Shown here: piece by piece, positions 1 to 8,774 of the stretch
Layout of the letters: each line of letters opens with the position of its first letter
Numbering within the stretch: the first letter of the stretch is position 1
Source: Streptomyces sp. NBC_00554
GTDB lineage: Bacteria; Actinomycetota; Actinomycetes; Streptomycetales; Streptomycetaceae
Length of the DNA: 64,000 nt
Assembly (NCBI RefSeq): GCF_041431135.1
Contig: NZ_CP107799.1
Span: forward strand, 310,001 to 374,000
Direction: 5' to 3'
Notes under the pieces: model-generated
Told to the model about the DNA's origin: nothing
Databases searched by the model: none
The model's input: only the letters and a program-made list of their open reading frames with translations
Translations under genes and position numbers: made by a program

Positions 1-77
1 CGAGCGGAACTTCGACCGGCCGACGGCCGAGGGTGCGGTCAAGTTGAGCAGATACCTACCGGACAGGAGCCCACTCA

Positions 78-458
78 ATGCCCCGAAAGGTCATCTCCAC
101 CCCCGAAGCGCCGGAGTACCCCAGCTACAGCCAGGCGGTCAAAGTCGGCAACACGATCTACGTTGCCGGAACAGTCGGTGTCGACGTGGCAACCGGTGAA
201 CTCGCAGGGCCCACGATCCAGGAGCAGACCCGCCAGTCATTGCTCAACTGCCAGGCAATCCTGCGCGCCGGGGGCGCCGAGTTGGGCGACGCCGTCATGA
301 TCCACACCCTGCTCATGCGACCCGAAGACGCCGACGGCGTCATCGAGGTCTTCGACGAGTTCTTCCCCGACGTGCGGCCACCCCGCTGCGTGAGCAAGCT
401 GGGTGTCGACCGGCCGGGGATCCTGGTGTCCATCGCCCTTGTAGCCGTCACGGACTGA
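78..458 (+). CDS. RidA family protein (enamine/imine deaminase fold)
   Basis: A 126-residue protein, the usual size for the RidA/YjgF/Rid family. These are cytosolic trimers, and the best-known members hydrolyse reactive enamine/imine intermediates. Visible family features are the early 'PSYSQAVKVGNTIYVAG' block, the central 'EQTRQSLLNCQAILRAGGAELGD' helix region and the late 'PPRCVSKLGVDRPGILVSI' stretch. The Arg of archetypal RidA that contacts the substrate carboxylate would lie near residue 102 ('PPRCV'). ATG at 78 follows AGGAG at a good distance. The next gene runs on the other strand, so it appears to stand alone. Family call is sure; substrate is unknown. Confidence 0.9.
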   Translation: MPRKVISTPEAPEYPSYSQAVKVGNTIYVAGTVGVDVATGELAGPTIQEQTRQSLLNCQAILRAGGAELGDAVMIHTLLMRPEDADGVIEVFDEFFPDVRPPRCVSKLGVDRPGILVSIALVAVTD

Positions 459-508
459 GCTTGTTCTTCGTCAACGACGGCAGAAGCCTTGTTGCTGCGT
501 GGCGATGT

Positions 509-787
509 TCAGTGATGTTCGTCCAGGTACGCGTCGTACTCGGCGTAGTGGATGACCGCCTGACATCTCTCTGAGGCGTTGGGCCGGGCGCCGTCCCGCC
601 AGGACGACCAGACTTCGAGGACGTCCTGCGCCAGCACGACTTCGAGTAGATAGGGAAGGTTGGGCCGCGGCGCGTCGCCTGCTGCGACGGCCGCGTCCAA
701 GGCGGCCGTCCAGGGCTTGGCTGCGTAGATCACCGCTTCGGCAGGCTGTTCGTCGAGGGACTGCAGCAGGTCCAGGAGAGTGGGCAC
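509..787 (-). CDS. Small hypothetical protein
   Basis: A 92-residue soluble protein read from a GTG start. It begins 'MPTLLDLLQSLDEQP', contains 'AVIYAAKPW' and ends in a run of acidic and His residues. The pattern 'leucine-rich start, then IYA-x-x-PW' recalls small actinobacterial proteins of unknown function, perhaps DUF7716, but this is from memory only. No membrane segment or catalytic motif is visible. It is convergent with the RidA gene. Codon use looks like that of the genes around it, so it is probably real. Confidence 0.5.
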   Translation of the reverse strand: MPTLLDLLQSLDEQPAEAVIYAAKPWTAALDAAVAAGDAPRPNLPYLLEVVLAQDVLEVWSSWRDGARPNASERCQAVIHYAEYDAYLDEHH

Positions 788-927
788 GGTGAGACAGTAC
801 GTCGCTCACCTCGAACGACGTCTCGGACTGATTCGCTCAACTGAGGATTCGCCGGACATGGGGGGGCCTTCGTCTGACCATGTGCTCCAACCAAGGTGCA
901 CGTGACGAGGATGAAGGTCGTGAAGGG

Positions 928-1112
928 ATCTGCACACCGAGCTTGAGGACCTCGGCTACCGCAGCAGCTACCAGACGATCAGCGACCAGGGCCTCACCAG
1001 CTGCTGGAACTCCGGTCCGGTGGAAGGCCGGGTCAACCACATCAAGATGCTCAAGCGCCAGATGTTCGGACGGCCAAACTCCCCCTCCTTCGGAAGCGAG
1101 TCCTGCTCACGG
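928..1112 (+). pseudogene. ISL3-family transposase C-terminal remnant, frameshifted
   Basis: Translation from 928 gives an ISL3-like tail with the hallmark 'SGPVEGRVNHIKMLKRQMFGR'-type block (around 1010-1070), normally the last part of the DDE domain. After this the frame shifts: the expected 'A-K/N-LPLLRKRVLLT' ending appears in the next frame (about 1072-1112). The N-terminal zinc finger and most of the catalytic core are missing. It is not the same ISL3 type as the complete copy at 9052, whose tail differs, so it records a separate old insertion. Confidence 0.7.
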
Positions 1113-1167
1113 CAGTTCAGGGTGGCCACCGCCATCCGGCATGACCCAACATTGATAGAACGGCCTC

Positions 1168-1569
1168 ATGAGCTCGAACAACGATGAGATCACGCAGGCT
1201 GAGCGTCACTTCGGAGTCCGTTTTCCGCAGGACTACCGGCATTTCCTGGCCACGCAGGGAAGCATGAGCCGGTTTGTTCCCCCCGCAGATGACTTCCTGG
1301 TGATCAACGACGTTGCGGTGCTTGTCGATGTCAACGAGGCCGGAGAATTCCAACAACGCTTCCCCGCGAGCCTCGTCATCGGCGGGGACGGAAGCCGCGA
1401 AATGCTCACCTACGACTTCCGGCAGGACCCTCCGCCTCTGGTCCTGATCGACGTATCCGCTCAGGACTGGTCCTCCGCCATCCACCAGGCGGCTTCGCTG
1501 TCTGCCCTGCTTGAACAGTTCCCCGAAAGTGGATGGCAGTGGGACGACTCCGAACCCTCGTCCCCTTGA
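1168..1569 (+). CDS. SMI1/KNR4 (SUKH) family protein
   Basis: A 133-residue protein of the SMI1/KNR4 type. The diagnostic start is present: an acidic helix followed by 'ERHFGVRFPQDYRHFLATQG', then 'DDFLVINDVAVL' and a C-terminal 'W' region typical of this all-alpha/beta fold. In bacteria SUKH proteins often act as immunity proteins against polymorphic toxins. No toxin gene is adjacent, so this may be an orphan immunity gene or a housekeeping member. It sits just left of the ISL3-bounded island and right of an ISL3 scar. ATG at 1168 is the only reasonable start. Confidence 0.8.
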   Translation: MSSNNDEITQAERHFGVRFPQDYRHFLATQGSMSRFVPPADDFLVINDVAVLVDVNEAGEFQQRFPASLVIGGDGSREMLTYDFRQDPPPLVLIDVSAQDWSSAIHQAASLSALLEQFPESGWQWDDSEPSSP

Positions 1570-1841
1570 CCGGCGTCCTCACGAAAGGTGTGCCTGATCC
1601 CGCTTCCCGCCGACACAATCAGCGCCGTGACTCACATCGTGGCGCGCGCTGCCAATGCCCACCGAGCCCAGGGGTGGCCAAGTCGGTATGGAAGCCGACC
1701 AGACGCGTGCGCGTACTTACCGGCGTCCATCCACGAAGCCCCTGCGCCCAGAACAAGCCGCCCTCCGGGGCCACTTCACGACGCCTGATCTTCGCGGATC
1801 GTCCCCAAACCGGGGCCAGTTGGAGTCGTCTCGGGTGGGGC
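1570..1841. other. Intergenic stretch without a supported gene
   Basis: Short open frames on both strands are present, but none has a recognisable motif, and the translations are Arg/Pro-rich as expected of random high-GC DNA. The segment leads into the 8-bp direct repeat at 1842 and the ISL3 left end at 1850. It is probably the native flank of the insertion. Confidence 0.4.
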
Positions 1842-1849
1842 CAAATAGC
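1842..1849. repeat. 8-bp target-site duplication CAAATAGC, left copy
   Basis: CAAATAGC directly abuts the ISL3 left end that starts GGCTCTGGCACAG at 1850. The same 8 bp follows the ISL3 right end at 27437-27444. ISL3 elements are known to duplicate 8 bp, so the two copies mark the outer borders of a 25.6-kb insertion. Confidence 0.85.
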
Positions 1850-2284
1850 GGCTCTGGCACAGATCTTGGGGAGCGGTTGCGGAGGGTTATCACGGTGTTC
1901 GATTGCGAGGGGGCACTCTCGTGTGAGACCGCGTACGCCTGGCCGCCGGGCTGCCGATAGTGACGCTCCATCAGGTCTGTTACTGCATCCGCGCTTGTAG
2001 CCTCTGGCCGGTGACGGTGCTGGTCATGCAAGCTGACTCTTCGTTCTGGGACTCGCTGGTGTTCGACGGAATCGACGACGTGGACGTCGAGGCGGTGGCC
2101 GCCGTCTTCGTCACGGTCGACCTCGTGGCGAGAGGCTGGGTGGCCGGCGCTGCATGTCCGGACTGCGGCCGCTTCTCAGACCGGGTACACGGCTCCTACC
2201 GGCGCAGACGGAAGGATTTCCCAATCTGCGAGCAGGGCGTTGCGATCCGGCTTCAGTGACGCTCCACGACCGTTCCCCAAGATC
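1850..2284 (+). mobile_element. Internally deleted mini-ISL3 copy
   Basis: This 435-bp copy keeps the left terminal repeat and the first part of the transposase gene, then jumps to the last two codons and the right subterminal sequence. The right end stops at ...CCCCAAGATC, without the outer TGGGACAGAGCC bases. Compared with the complete element at 8942-10765, the deletion joins two copies of TGATCCTGCT (positions 9335 and 10715 there). The joint here reads GATCCGGCT (2244-2252), so the deletion fits recombination at short direct repeats. Confidence 0.8.
1960..2259 (+). pseudogene. ISL3 transposase, N-terminal zinc-finger part only
   Basis: The 99-residue product matches the first ~95 residues of the complete ISL3 transposase at 9052. 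It shares 'LWPVTVLVMQA', 'VFDGIDDVDVEAV', the first CPDCG knuckle of the zinc ribbon and 'RRRKDFP'. It ends after 'IRLQ' because the internal deletion fuses it to the last codons of the gene. The DDE catalytic domain is absent, so it cannot transpose. It might still bind ISL3 ends if expressed, which is speculation. Confidence 0.8.
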
Positions 2285-2301
2285 GATGCTGTTGGCGATC
2301 T

Positions 2302-2544
2302 TCACCGATCGCGTGAGGTGCTGAACATCAGCTTTCGGCAGAGGAGTTGGAATGAGCTCGTGGGGCGAGGTGGTCGTGACGGTGCAGCGCTGGGTGGGAA
2401 GCAGTCGCTGAGCCTGATGATGTTGGTCCCGGCGGCGGTCAAGAGGTGTTGGACATGTGTCTTGGCGATTCCCCGGTAGCGGCAGTTGCGCAGGCCGTGG
2501 GCGTGGACGGTCTCGGAGACCGTGGCTTCGCAGCCGGCCCGCAT
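2302..2544 (-). pseudogene. IS1182-like transposase C-terminal fragment
   Basis: The minus-strand reading 'CEATVSETVHAHGLRNCRYR' followed by 'GIAKTHVQHLLTAAGTNIIR' is the typical end of the DDE domain of IS1182-type transposases: the catalytic Glu region, then the TH-Q-H helix and a Phe-rich end. Only about 80 residues remain; the catalytic Asp residues and the N-terminal domain are lost. It abuts the cut right end of the mini-ISL3, so one probably invaded or recombined with the other. Confidence 0.65.
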
Positions 2545-2643
2545 CGCGAATCACTCACGCCAGGCGCTGGTCTCCTGCTCCTGGCGTGAGCGATTCTGGA
2601 TCTCCTCAAGGGGACGAGGAAGGAGCATGACGTCTCGTCCTCT

Positions 2644-2740
2644 GTCCGCCACTACGGCACCGTCCTCGTCGACATCGAAGCCCGCCGCCCCATTGACCTG
2701 CTGCCCGACCGGAAGGCATCCAGCCTGGCTCGCGGAACGG
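2644..2740 (+). pseudogene. ISL3 transposase internal fragment
   Basis: The reading 'YGTVLVDIEARRPIDLLPDR' is the conserved block just after the first catalytic Asp of ISL3 transposases, where intact members have 'DDFA-RRG-x-YGT'. Only about 30 residues survive. It is fused in frame to the tail of an unrelated hypothetical gene (next entry), which shows how an insertion or deletion truncated that gene. Confidence 0.65.
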
Positions 2741-2982
2741 CCACGGTCTCGGAAGGGCACTTCCCGGCACTGGCTGTGATCCACGACGACGCAGGCGACT
2801 GGCTTGTCAGCGACGACATCCACGATCCGAACGAGGACGGCGCCTCGCACATCGTCCACCTCGACCTCGCCCACGACCCGTCATTGGCTCAGCTGGCAGC
2901 CGTACCGCCTGGCCACATCGCCACGCGGCAGACCTCTGATGATCCCTGGGACATCAGGCTCTGGACGGACGATGGTGAGTAG
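2741..2982 (+). pseudogene. C-terminal remnant of a hypothetical protein
   Basis: About 80 residues remain, with 'VIHDDAGDWLVSDDIHDPNE' followed by 'HLDLAHDPSLAQLAAVPPGH' and a TGA. The acidic, Trp-containing pattern looks like a conserved actinobacterial protein of unknown function, but I cannot name the family. There is no ribosome site in front. The frame runs straight out of the ISL3 fragment, so the 5' part of the gene is gone. It may be transcribed from an ATG at 2776, but more likely it is dead. Confidence 0.45.
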
Positions 2983-3258
2983 ACGAACAGTCCGATACCA
3001 GGATGGTGTCCCGCCGCTGGTGTAGCCGTGTTCACGGCGAATTCTCAGGTCGCGCATGCACCAGTCGACCGGGCACTCGTGATGACCTGACCCGTCATCA
3101 GCTACGCCAAGGGCGCAATGACCGGCTAGGAGACGCACAACTCCGCTGCCCGCGCGGTTGCCCGGCTGACCAGTTGGCAGTCGCCGCCGTCAACAGCGGC
3201 CACAGCACAGTCAAGCTATATGCTGCGAACAGGGAGAATACTGCAGAGCGTCGTGAGG

Positions 3259-4167
3259 TCAGACGCCCTTGCGTAGCATGCGGGTCAACGACGCCCCATG
3301 GTCGGGCGTGAACCCATCCGGACACACCAGCCCCAACGCCTGGGCCAAGTCCCGCCCGTACAGGTCCACCGCCGACTCCACCAATTCGGCGAGGACGGCC
3401 GTCGCCGCCCTCCCGCGCTGCCAGGCCGTGCCCACGGTCACGCACGCGATCACGGCAGCGGGCCACCACCACACCGCGAGCACCAGATACAGCAGACCCC
3501 AGCCGGCCAACCGGGATGCCGAGGCGAAGGCGGTTTGAACGGTCGCGATTTCGGCGCGCGACATCTCCGGCATGCACAGCCACAGCCGCGGCCACGCTGC
3601 CGTCAGGTCAAGATCGTATGCCTGGTGCACACGCTCACCGGCCGCCCGCATCCGGTCGGCCATCCAGGTCGGCCGGTCCGGTTCGACAAGGCAGATCCGG
3701 TTACGTACGACGAGAAGCCGAGCGGAGTCCGGCAGCGGGCCGGGGTCGTCCTCCTCCCCCCACCCCTGCTGCCGGCGGTACCGCTGCAGCAGCGCGTTCC
3801 GGTACGCCTCGTGAACCCTCTGCCAGCGCTTCCGGCGTCGACCGGTCAGTCGACGCCCCACAGGCCCGCGCCCTGCCGCAAGCCACAACCGTGTCACGCC
3901 GCCGCTCACTGACTGCGCCACCAAGCCCACGCCCCCAGATCCGAGCAGCAGCGCTGCGCCGATCAGCACCACCTGCCCGATTCCGCGACGACGCGCAGCG
4001 ACCCGGTTCACGTAGTCGGCAAGAATCTCCAGGTCGTACCAGCCGCTATGCCGCAGCACCATCGACCCTGCCGCGGCGACGGCCAGATAGAGCGCCCCCG
4101 GCAGCACGAGCAGTGACAACCAGCGCTCGGCCACTCTCTTGCCCAGCTCGGCCAGGAAGGTATTCAA
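3259..4167 (-). CDS. Membrane protein of unknown function, CHAT-locus operon gene 2
   Basis: A 302-residue protein with hydrophobic segments near residues 18-38 ('LSLLVLPGALYLAVAAAG'), 65-88 ('VVLIGAALLLGSGGVGLVAQ') and 215-245 ('WGLLYLVLAVWWWPAAVIAC'). Between the second and third lies a cytosolic Arg-rich loop of roughly 120 residues. The chosen TTG start (4167) overlaps the stop of the upstream gene as TTGA and has AGGA in front. A GTG at 4212 would add 15 residues. It shares an operon with the small gene and lies opposite the TPR-CHAT gene, so it may be the membrane partner or target of that protein. No enzyme motif is seen. Confidence 0.65.
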   Translation of the reverse strand: MNTFLAELGKRVAERWLSLLVLPGALYLAVAAAGSMVLRHSGWYDLEILADYVNRVAARRRGIGQVVLIGAALLLGSGGVGLVAQSVSGGVTRLWLAAGRGPVGRRLTGRRRKRWQRVHEAYRNALLQRYRRQQGWGEEDDPGPLPDSARLLVVRNRICLVEPDRPTWMADRMRAAGERVHQAYDLDLTAAWPRLWLCMPEMSRAEIATVQTAFASASRLAGWGLLYLVLAVWWWPAAVIACVTVGTAWQRGRAATAVLAELVESAVDLYGRDLAQALGLVCPDGFTPDHGASLTRMLRKGV

Positions 4168-4583
4168 GGTCCGGTCCTGACGCGGGCAAGCGGCCGGTCG
4201 TAGACGGTGCACAAAGGATCAGTGATCCGAGCGCCCCATTCGGGCAACTCCGCTCGCATGCACCGGTTCTCGCCCGGGCACGCAAGTACCTCCTCGACCG
4301 GATGCTCGTCGGGTCCGCCCAGTGGTTGATATGCGTGGCCTCCCGCGGAGACAGGAGGGGGCGGAGCGGTTCGGTAACGCCCGAGCCCGCCCGCATAGCC
4401 GGCGGTTCTGAGGACATCGTCCAGCTCTCTCAAGAGCCGCACCACCTGTTCCGCGTCGGCACCGCCGCGCACAGCCGCGACGGTTTCCTCGGCCTTGGCC
4501 CGCGCTGCCCCCTCGCTCAGGGGCGGGCCTGCGGCCTCCAACAGAGCACACATCCGCGCGAGTTCTTCGGCCGGCCACTTCAC
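4164..4583 (-). CDS. Small hypothetical protein, CHAT-locus operon gene 1
   Basis: About 139 residues from GTG 4583, which follows a GGGGAGGGG ribosome site; an ATG at 4610 is less likely. The first half is helical ('WPAEELARMCALLEAAGPPL', then 'VVRLLRELDDVLRTAGYAGG'), the second half is Pro/Gly-rich. No domain is recognised. Its stop overlaps the start of the membrane protein gene by TTGA, so the pair is translationally coupled. The gene is divergent from the CHAT gene with a 108-bp shared promoter region, suggesting the three act together. Confidence 0.55.
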   Translation of the reverse strand: MKWPAEELARMCALLEAAGPPLSEGAARAKAEETVAAVRGGADAEQVVRLLRELDDVLRTAGYAGGLGRYRTAPPPPVSAGGHAYQPLGGPDEHPVEEVLACPGENRCMRAELPEWGARITDPLCTVYDRPLARVRTGP

Positions 4584-4691
4584 AGCGGGCCCCTCCCCTT
4601 CGCACCACACTTCCGCGACCAGAGACTATGCGGCCTATGCGACATGTCGGAAGATGGGCGTCTGGGAGTGCCGACGGGAGCGGGGGATCTG

Positions 4692-7600
4692 ATGGCACCG
4701 GACGAAACTCCACGAGCAGCAGAGGCCATACGTGACCGGTTGCGGCAGTACGAACTGACGGGGGATCCGACACTGGTCACCGGCGGCCAGGCGCGACGTG
4801 AGGCAGCGGAACTGCTGGCCGGGTCTCCCGGAGTGGAGGAGTATCTGCTCGCCGGACGGCTCGCCTGGTATCGGCATCTCGCTTTCGGCGAGCGTCGCAA
4901 CGTGCGGGAACTGGTGGACGCCCTGCGACTGCTCGCCCCGGTGTACGCGAGCGCGCCTGACCGCCTTCCGCCGCCGCTACGAGTGGTATATGAGGCGGCG
5001 CAGCCCGACACCCCGCTTCTCGATGCATCGCGACTCGCCGCGGCCGCCATCGAGCTGCTCAACGCGGAGGAGCCGGACACCGTGCTGGCCATCGCGCTCC
5101 AGCGACTGGCCATCGCGCACTGCGAAGACAACCGGCTCCGGCCGGAACTGCTCGACGGTCTTGGCGCAGCCCTGGTGCGGCGGTTCACGGAACGTCAGGA
5201 TGCGGACCTGCTTCGCGAATCCGTCACCGTACGCCGCCATGCTGTGGCATTGGCGAAGAGCGGTGACCCTGCCGTGCCTTCGATGCTAAGCAGCCTTGCG
5301 AATGCTCTCTATCGCCTCTTCGTAGTGCTCGGAGAGTCCGCCCACCTTTCGGAGGCCGTGGCGGCCGCCCAGCGCGCGGTGGAGCTTTCGCCGGCCGAGG
5401 ACGCCGGGTTACCGGACCGCTACAGTGATCTCAGTGAGATGCTGTTCGCAAAGTTCATGACAACGGCAGACGTCACCGGGCAGCTGATCCCGGAGGACGC
5501 CCTCGAAGCTGCGGGGGCCGCGTCCAGCGCCCTTTCGCGTGGTGGGGAAGCCCATCCTCGTAGAGATCTGCACCAGGCCCTCTACGATCAAGCATGGGAG
5601 GCGCTTCAGCTGATAGCCATGGCCAACCATCAGGGCGACGAACCCATCGAGATGATGAACGTCAACCTCCGCAAGACGCAGATCGCCCTGCTCCGGGCAG
5701 AGCTGGAATCCGCGGCCGAAGCCGATCCCCCGATCCGTGCGGGTCTTCTCCGTTCCCTGGCCGAGGTGCATCTGGACCGGTTCGAGGCTGTGGCTAGCCG
5801 TCTAGACCTGGACGACGGCATACGGGCGGCCCGGGCCGCGGTGGACACGTCCCCGCCGACGCATCCCGACCATTTCCGGATCCTGCGGATACTCGCGAGG
5901 GCCCTGCTTGCCTCGTACCGCGTGTCGGGCGATCTTGACGCGCTCCGCACGGCAGTCGACACTTACCAGCAGGTCGCGAACCTCACTCCGCCGGACTGCG
6001 AGGACCGTGCCGACATTCTCAGCGAAACAGCCAGCCTCCTATTGACGCAGTGCCGTCCTGGTGAGACCGACGCGCTGGACAACGCGATCAGCACCGCGCG
6101 TGCGGCCGTCATGGCGGCGGAGCCCGACAGTGGTGCACACGGCAGAGCGCTGGCAGGGCTCGGCACCGCGCTCGAGCTTCGCTACCGCTCCGGCGAAGGC
6201 ACTCAGGCGGATCTCGACGAGGGGATCGAGATGCAGCTCCTGGGGCTGAACCAACTTCCTGAGGATCACCCTGACTGGAGCCCGGCCCTGGCGAATGTGG
6301 CCAGCGGACTGCTCCTGCGTTACGGATTGCTGCGCCAGGACTCCGATCTCGACGAGGCCGTGGCACGTGCCCGCGACGCCATGGACGCCGTTCGTTCCCG
6401 TCCTGATCAGTGGATGCGTATCGCAGAGCCGAGCGACGTCCTGGCCGATGCCCTCGTAATCCGATATCGGAGCCGTGGCGACCTGTCGGATCTCGACGAG
6501 GCGATCACCGTGCTGAAGGTCGCCGTGGAGGCCGCACCGCTTGGGTTGCAAGTGGTCACTCGTTACTGCGAAGACCTCGCCATGTACTTCCTGCTGCGTT
6601 ATGAGCGCAGTGACGCGGAAGAGGATCTGGACCAGGCGTCCGAGTTCAGCCTCAGGGCGGTCGAGTCGGCACCGGACAATGTGGATGCCCTCACAGCGCG
6701 GGCGTTCGCCTTGTTCACACGAGCCAAGGATGATGAGGCGCTCACGGACGAGGCAATCGCCGTGGCCTGGCAGGCACTGGAGCGGACCCCGCAGGGCAGC
6801 GCCACCTCTCCCGCGCTGCTGCGCTCGCTCGCCTACATGCTCACCACCAAGGCCTACCGCATATTGGCGTCTTCAACCCTCGGTTCCAGTGCGCGGCCAC
6901 GACGCCTGCGTGACTGGCCGCGAGAATGGAAGAAGCGCTATTCGGTTGGGCTGCTGGCCATGGAAGCGCAGGAACTGCTGGAGGAGGCGGTACGGAGCGA
7001 TCCCGATGACTATCCCATTTGCGCAGCCGAATTGGGCGACGTGCTGGTGCTGCTGCACAGAACGCTGCGGAGAAGCCGCCGAGTGCAGGACAAGGCCGCC
7101 AGCTACTACCGCACGACCGCCCTCAGCGAGTCCACACCGCCGGACCTCCGGCTCAGCGCGGCACGGCGATGGGGGCTGGCACTGGCCGCAACCCAGGACT
7201 GGGATGGCGCAACCGACGCCTACGCGCTGGCCATTGATCTCCTACCGCAGCTTGCACCGCGATCGCTGCGCCACGCCGACCGGGAACACGGCCTGAGTAA
7301 CGTGAGCGGTCTGGCAGCCGACGCCGCCGCATGTGCCGTACGAGCCGGGCGGCCGGTCGATGCCGTCAGGCTGTTTGAGGCCGGCCGGGGTGTGCTGTGG
7401 GCCCAGGAACTGGAGGAGCGGGATGAATCGACCCGGCTGCGAGAGCAAGTTCCAGACCTGGCGAACCGTTTCGAGCGGCTGCGCGAACTAATCGGTCATT
7501 CCGGCACCGACATGGCGCCCGGTCCGGCGATGACCGACTCCTTCGGGTGGCGGGCCGTCTCCGATCCGCCGACACCCGGCGCCGCTGCGGCTGCAAGACA

Positions 7601-8774
7601 GCGGCTGACCGACGACTGGCGCACCCTGCTTGCTGAAATCCGTGCGCTCCCCGGCTTCACCGACTTCCTCAGCGCGCCAGAACTTGAGGGCATGCCGCTC
7701 CACCCCGGTGTGGTCGGGCCCGTTGCCTTGCTGAGTGCAAGCGCACACGGCGGCTGCGCCCTCCTGTTGCACCCCGACGGTCGCGTTGATCCGCTGCCTC
7801 TCCCTCTGTTGACGGATCGATCGACGACAAAGAAGGCCTCGGAATTCCTCCTCGCCCTGGAGGTTCTTCATCAGCACGACGTATCTCTACGGGATCAAAA
7901 GACCGCCCAGGACACCATTCGGGCAACACTGACCTGGCTCTGGACGGTGGTAGTGGCTCCCGTGCTCGACCGGCTCGGCTTCACCAGAGCGGCACCGACC
8001 CGCCTACTGCCGCGCATATGGTGTTCGCCGAGCGGGCCACTGTCCTGCTTCCCTCTCCACGCGGCGATGTCGGACAGCGGGGAACGGGCGCTGGACCGTG
8101 CGGTCTTCTCATACACCTCGACAGCGCGCGCTCTGCGTCGCGCGCAGGCGCTTCCTCAACTGCCGGACAACGATGCCCGTGTGCTCGTGGTGGCCATGCC
8201 CGAGACGCAGGGCGAGTTGCCACTGCCGGCCGCCCTCGACGAGGCTCGTTCATTGGTCCGCACGTTCAACGCGACTGAATTGATCGGTTCGGCCGCCACC
8301 CATGACGCTGTTCGGTCGGCATTGCCGTCATACGGGATCGTTCACTTCGCGTGCCACGGCCGTTACGACCCGGCGCACCCCGCGGAAAGCCGGCTGCTCC
8401 TGTACGACCACCAGACTCATCCGTTCACCGTACGGGAGGTCTCACAGCTGCACCTGCCCCGAGCCCGGCTGGCCTACCTGTCGGCATGTTCCACGGCATC
8501 GTTCAGCGGCGTGCTTGTGGACGAGGCGATCCATCTGTCGGCGGCGTTCCAGTCCGCGGGGTTTCCCCAGGTGATCGGGACACTGTGGCCGGTGGCTGAC
8601 GCAATCGCGGCGGAGGTGTGCGAAGCCGTGTACACCGGTCTGCGCACGGGCCATGGTGGAGGCCTGGAGATCGGGCAAGCGGCTCGCGCACTCCACGGGG
8701 CGATTCGAGAACTGAGCGACCGGTACCCCGCCACGCCGAGTCTTTGGGCGGCATACCTGCACGTAGGCCCGTGA
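4692..8774 (+). CDS. TPR-repeat CHAT-domain protein (caspase-like protease)
   Basis: A 1360-residue protein. About 1000 residues of alpha-helical, TPR-like repeats ('DLDEAVARARDAMDAV', 'DLSDLDEAITVLKVAVEAAP' and similar units from roughly residue 100 to 880) precede a linker and a C-terminal CHAT domain (about 1050-1360). The likely catalytic dyad is visible: His in 'VHFACHG' (about residue 1222) and Cys in 'YLSACST' (about 1266), followed by 'GTLWPVADA'. CHAT proteins are caspase-like peptidases; in several prokaryotic conflict systems the TPR part senses and the CHAT part cuts a partner. ATG 4692 has a GGGGGA site; the frame stays open far upstream, but that stretch is antisense to the divergent genes. 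Confidence 0.85.
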   Translation: MAPDETPRAAEAIRDRLRQYELTGDPTLVTGGQARREAAELLAGSPGVEEYLLAGRLAWYRHLAFGERRNVRELVDALRLLAPVYASAPDRLPPPLRVVYEAAQPDTPLLDASRLAAAAIELLNAEEPDTVLAIALQRLAIAHCEDNRLRPELLDGLGAALVRRFTERQDADLLRESVTVRRHAVALAKSGDPAVPSMLSSLANALYRLFVVLGESAHLSEAVAAAQRAVELSPAEDAGLPDRYSDLSEMLFAKFMTTADVTGQLIPEDALEAAGAASSALSRGGEAHPRRDLHQALYDQAWEALQLIAMANHQGDEPIEMMNVNLRKTQIALLRAELESAAEADPPIRAGLLRSLAEVHLDRFEAVASRLDLDDGIRAARAAVDTSPPTHPDHFRILRILARALLASYRVSGDLDALRTAVDTYQQVANLTPPDCEDRADILSETASLLLTQCRPGETDALDNAISTARAAVMAAEPDSGAHGRALAGLGTALELRYRSGEGTQADLDEGIEMQLLGLNQLPEDHPDWSPALANVASGLLLRYGLLRQDSDLDEAVARARDAMDAVRSRPDQWMRIAEPSDVLADALVIRYRSRGDLSDLDEAITVLKVAVEAAPLGLQVVTRYCEDLAMYFLLRYERSDAEEDLDQASEFSLRAVESAPDNVDALTARAFALFTRAKDDEALTDEAIAVAWQALERTPQGSATSPALLRSLAYMLTTKAYRILASSTLGSSARPRRLRDWPREWKKRYSVGLLAMEAQELLEEAVRSDPDDYPICAAELGDVLVLLHRTLRRSRRVQDKAASYYRTTALSESTPPDLRLSAARRWGLALAATQDWDGATDAYALAIDLLPQLAPRSLRHADREHGLSNVSGLAADAAACAVRAGRPVDAVRLFEAGRGVLWAQELEERDESTRLREQVPDLANRFERLRELIGHSGTDMAPGPAMTDSFGWRAVSDPPTPGAAAAARQRLTDDWRTLLAEIRALPGFTDFLSAPELEGMPLHPGVVGPVALLSASAHGGCALLLHPDGRVDPLPLPLLTDRSTTKKASEFLLALEVLHQHDVSLRDQKTAQDTIRATLTWLWTVVVAPVLDRLGFTRAAPTRLLPRIWCSPSGPLSCFPLHAAMSDSGERALDRAVFSYTSTARALRRAQALPQLPDNDARVLVVAMPETQGELPLPAALDEARSLVRTFNATELIGSAATHDAVRSALPSYGIVHFACHGRYDPAHPAESRLLLYDHQTHPFTVREVSQLHLPRARLAYLSACSTASFSGVLVDEAIHLSAAFQSAGFPQVIGTLWPVADAIAAEVCEAVYTGLRTGHGGGLEIGQAARALHGAIRELSDRYPATPSLWAAYLHVGP

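Noticed and set aside
3516..4691. Long N-terminal extension of the CHAT frame
   Set aside because: It is antisense to two coupled genes and its translation is Arg/Pro/Ser-rich without TPR pattern; a good ribosome site stands before 4692.
4692..8774. Reading the TPR-CHAT protein as the Csx29 partner of a type III-E CRISPR effector
   Set aside because: No Cas protein, crRNA array or spaced repeats were seen anywhere in the window.
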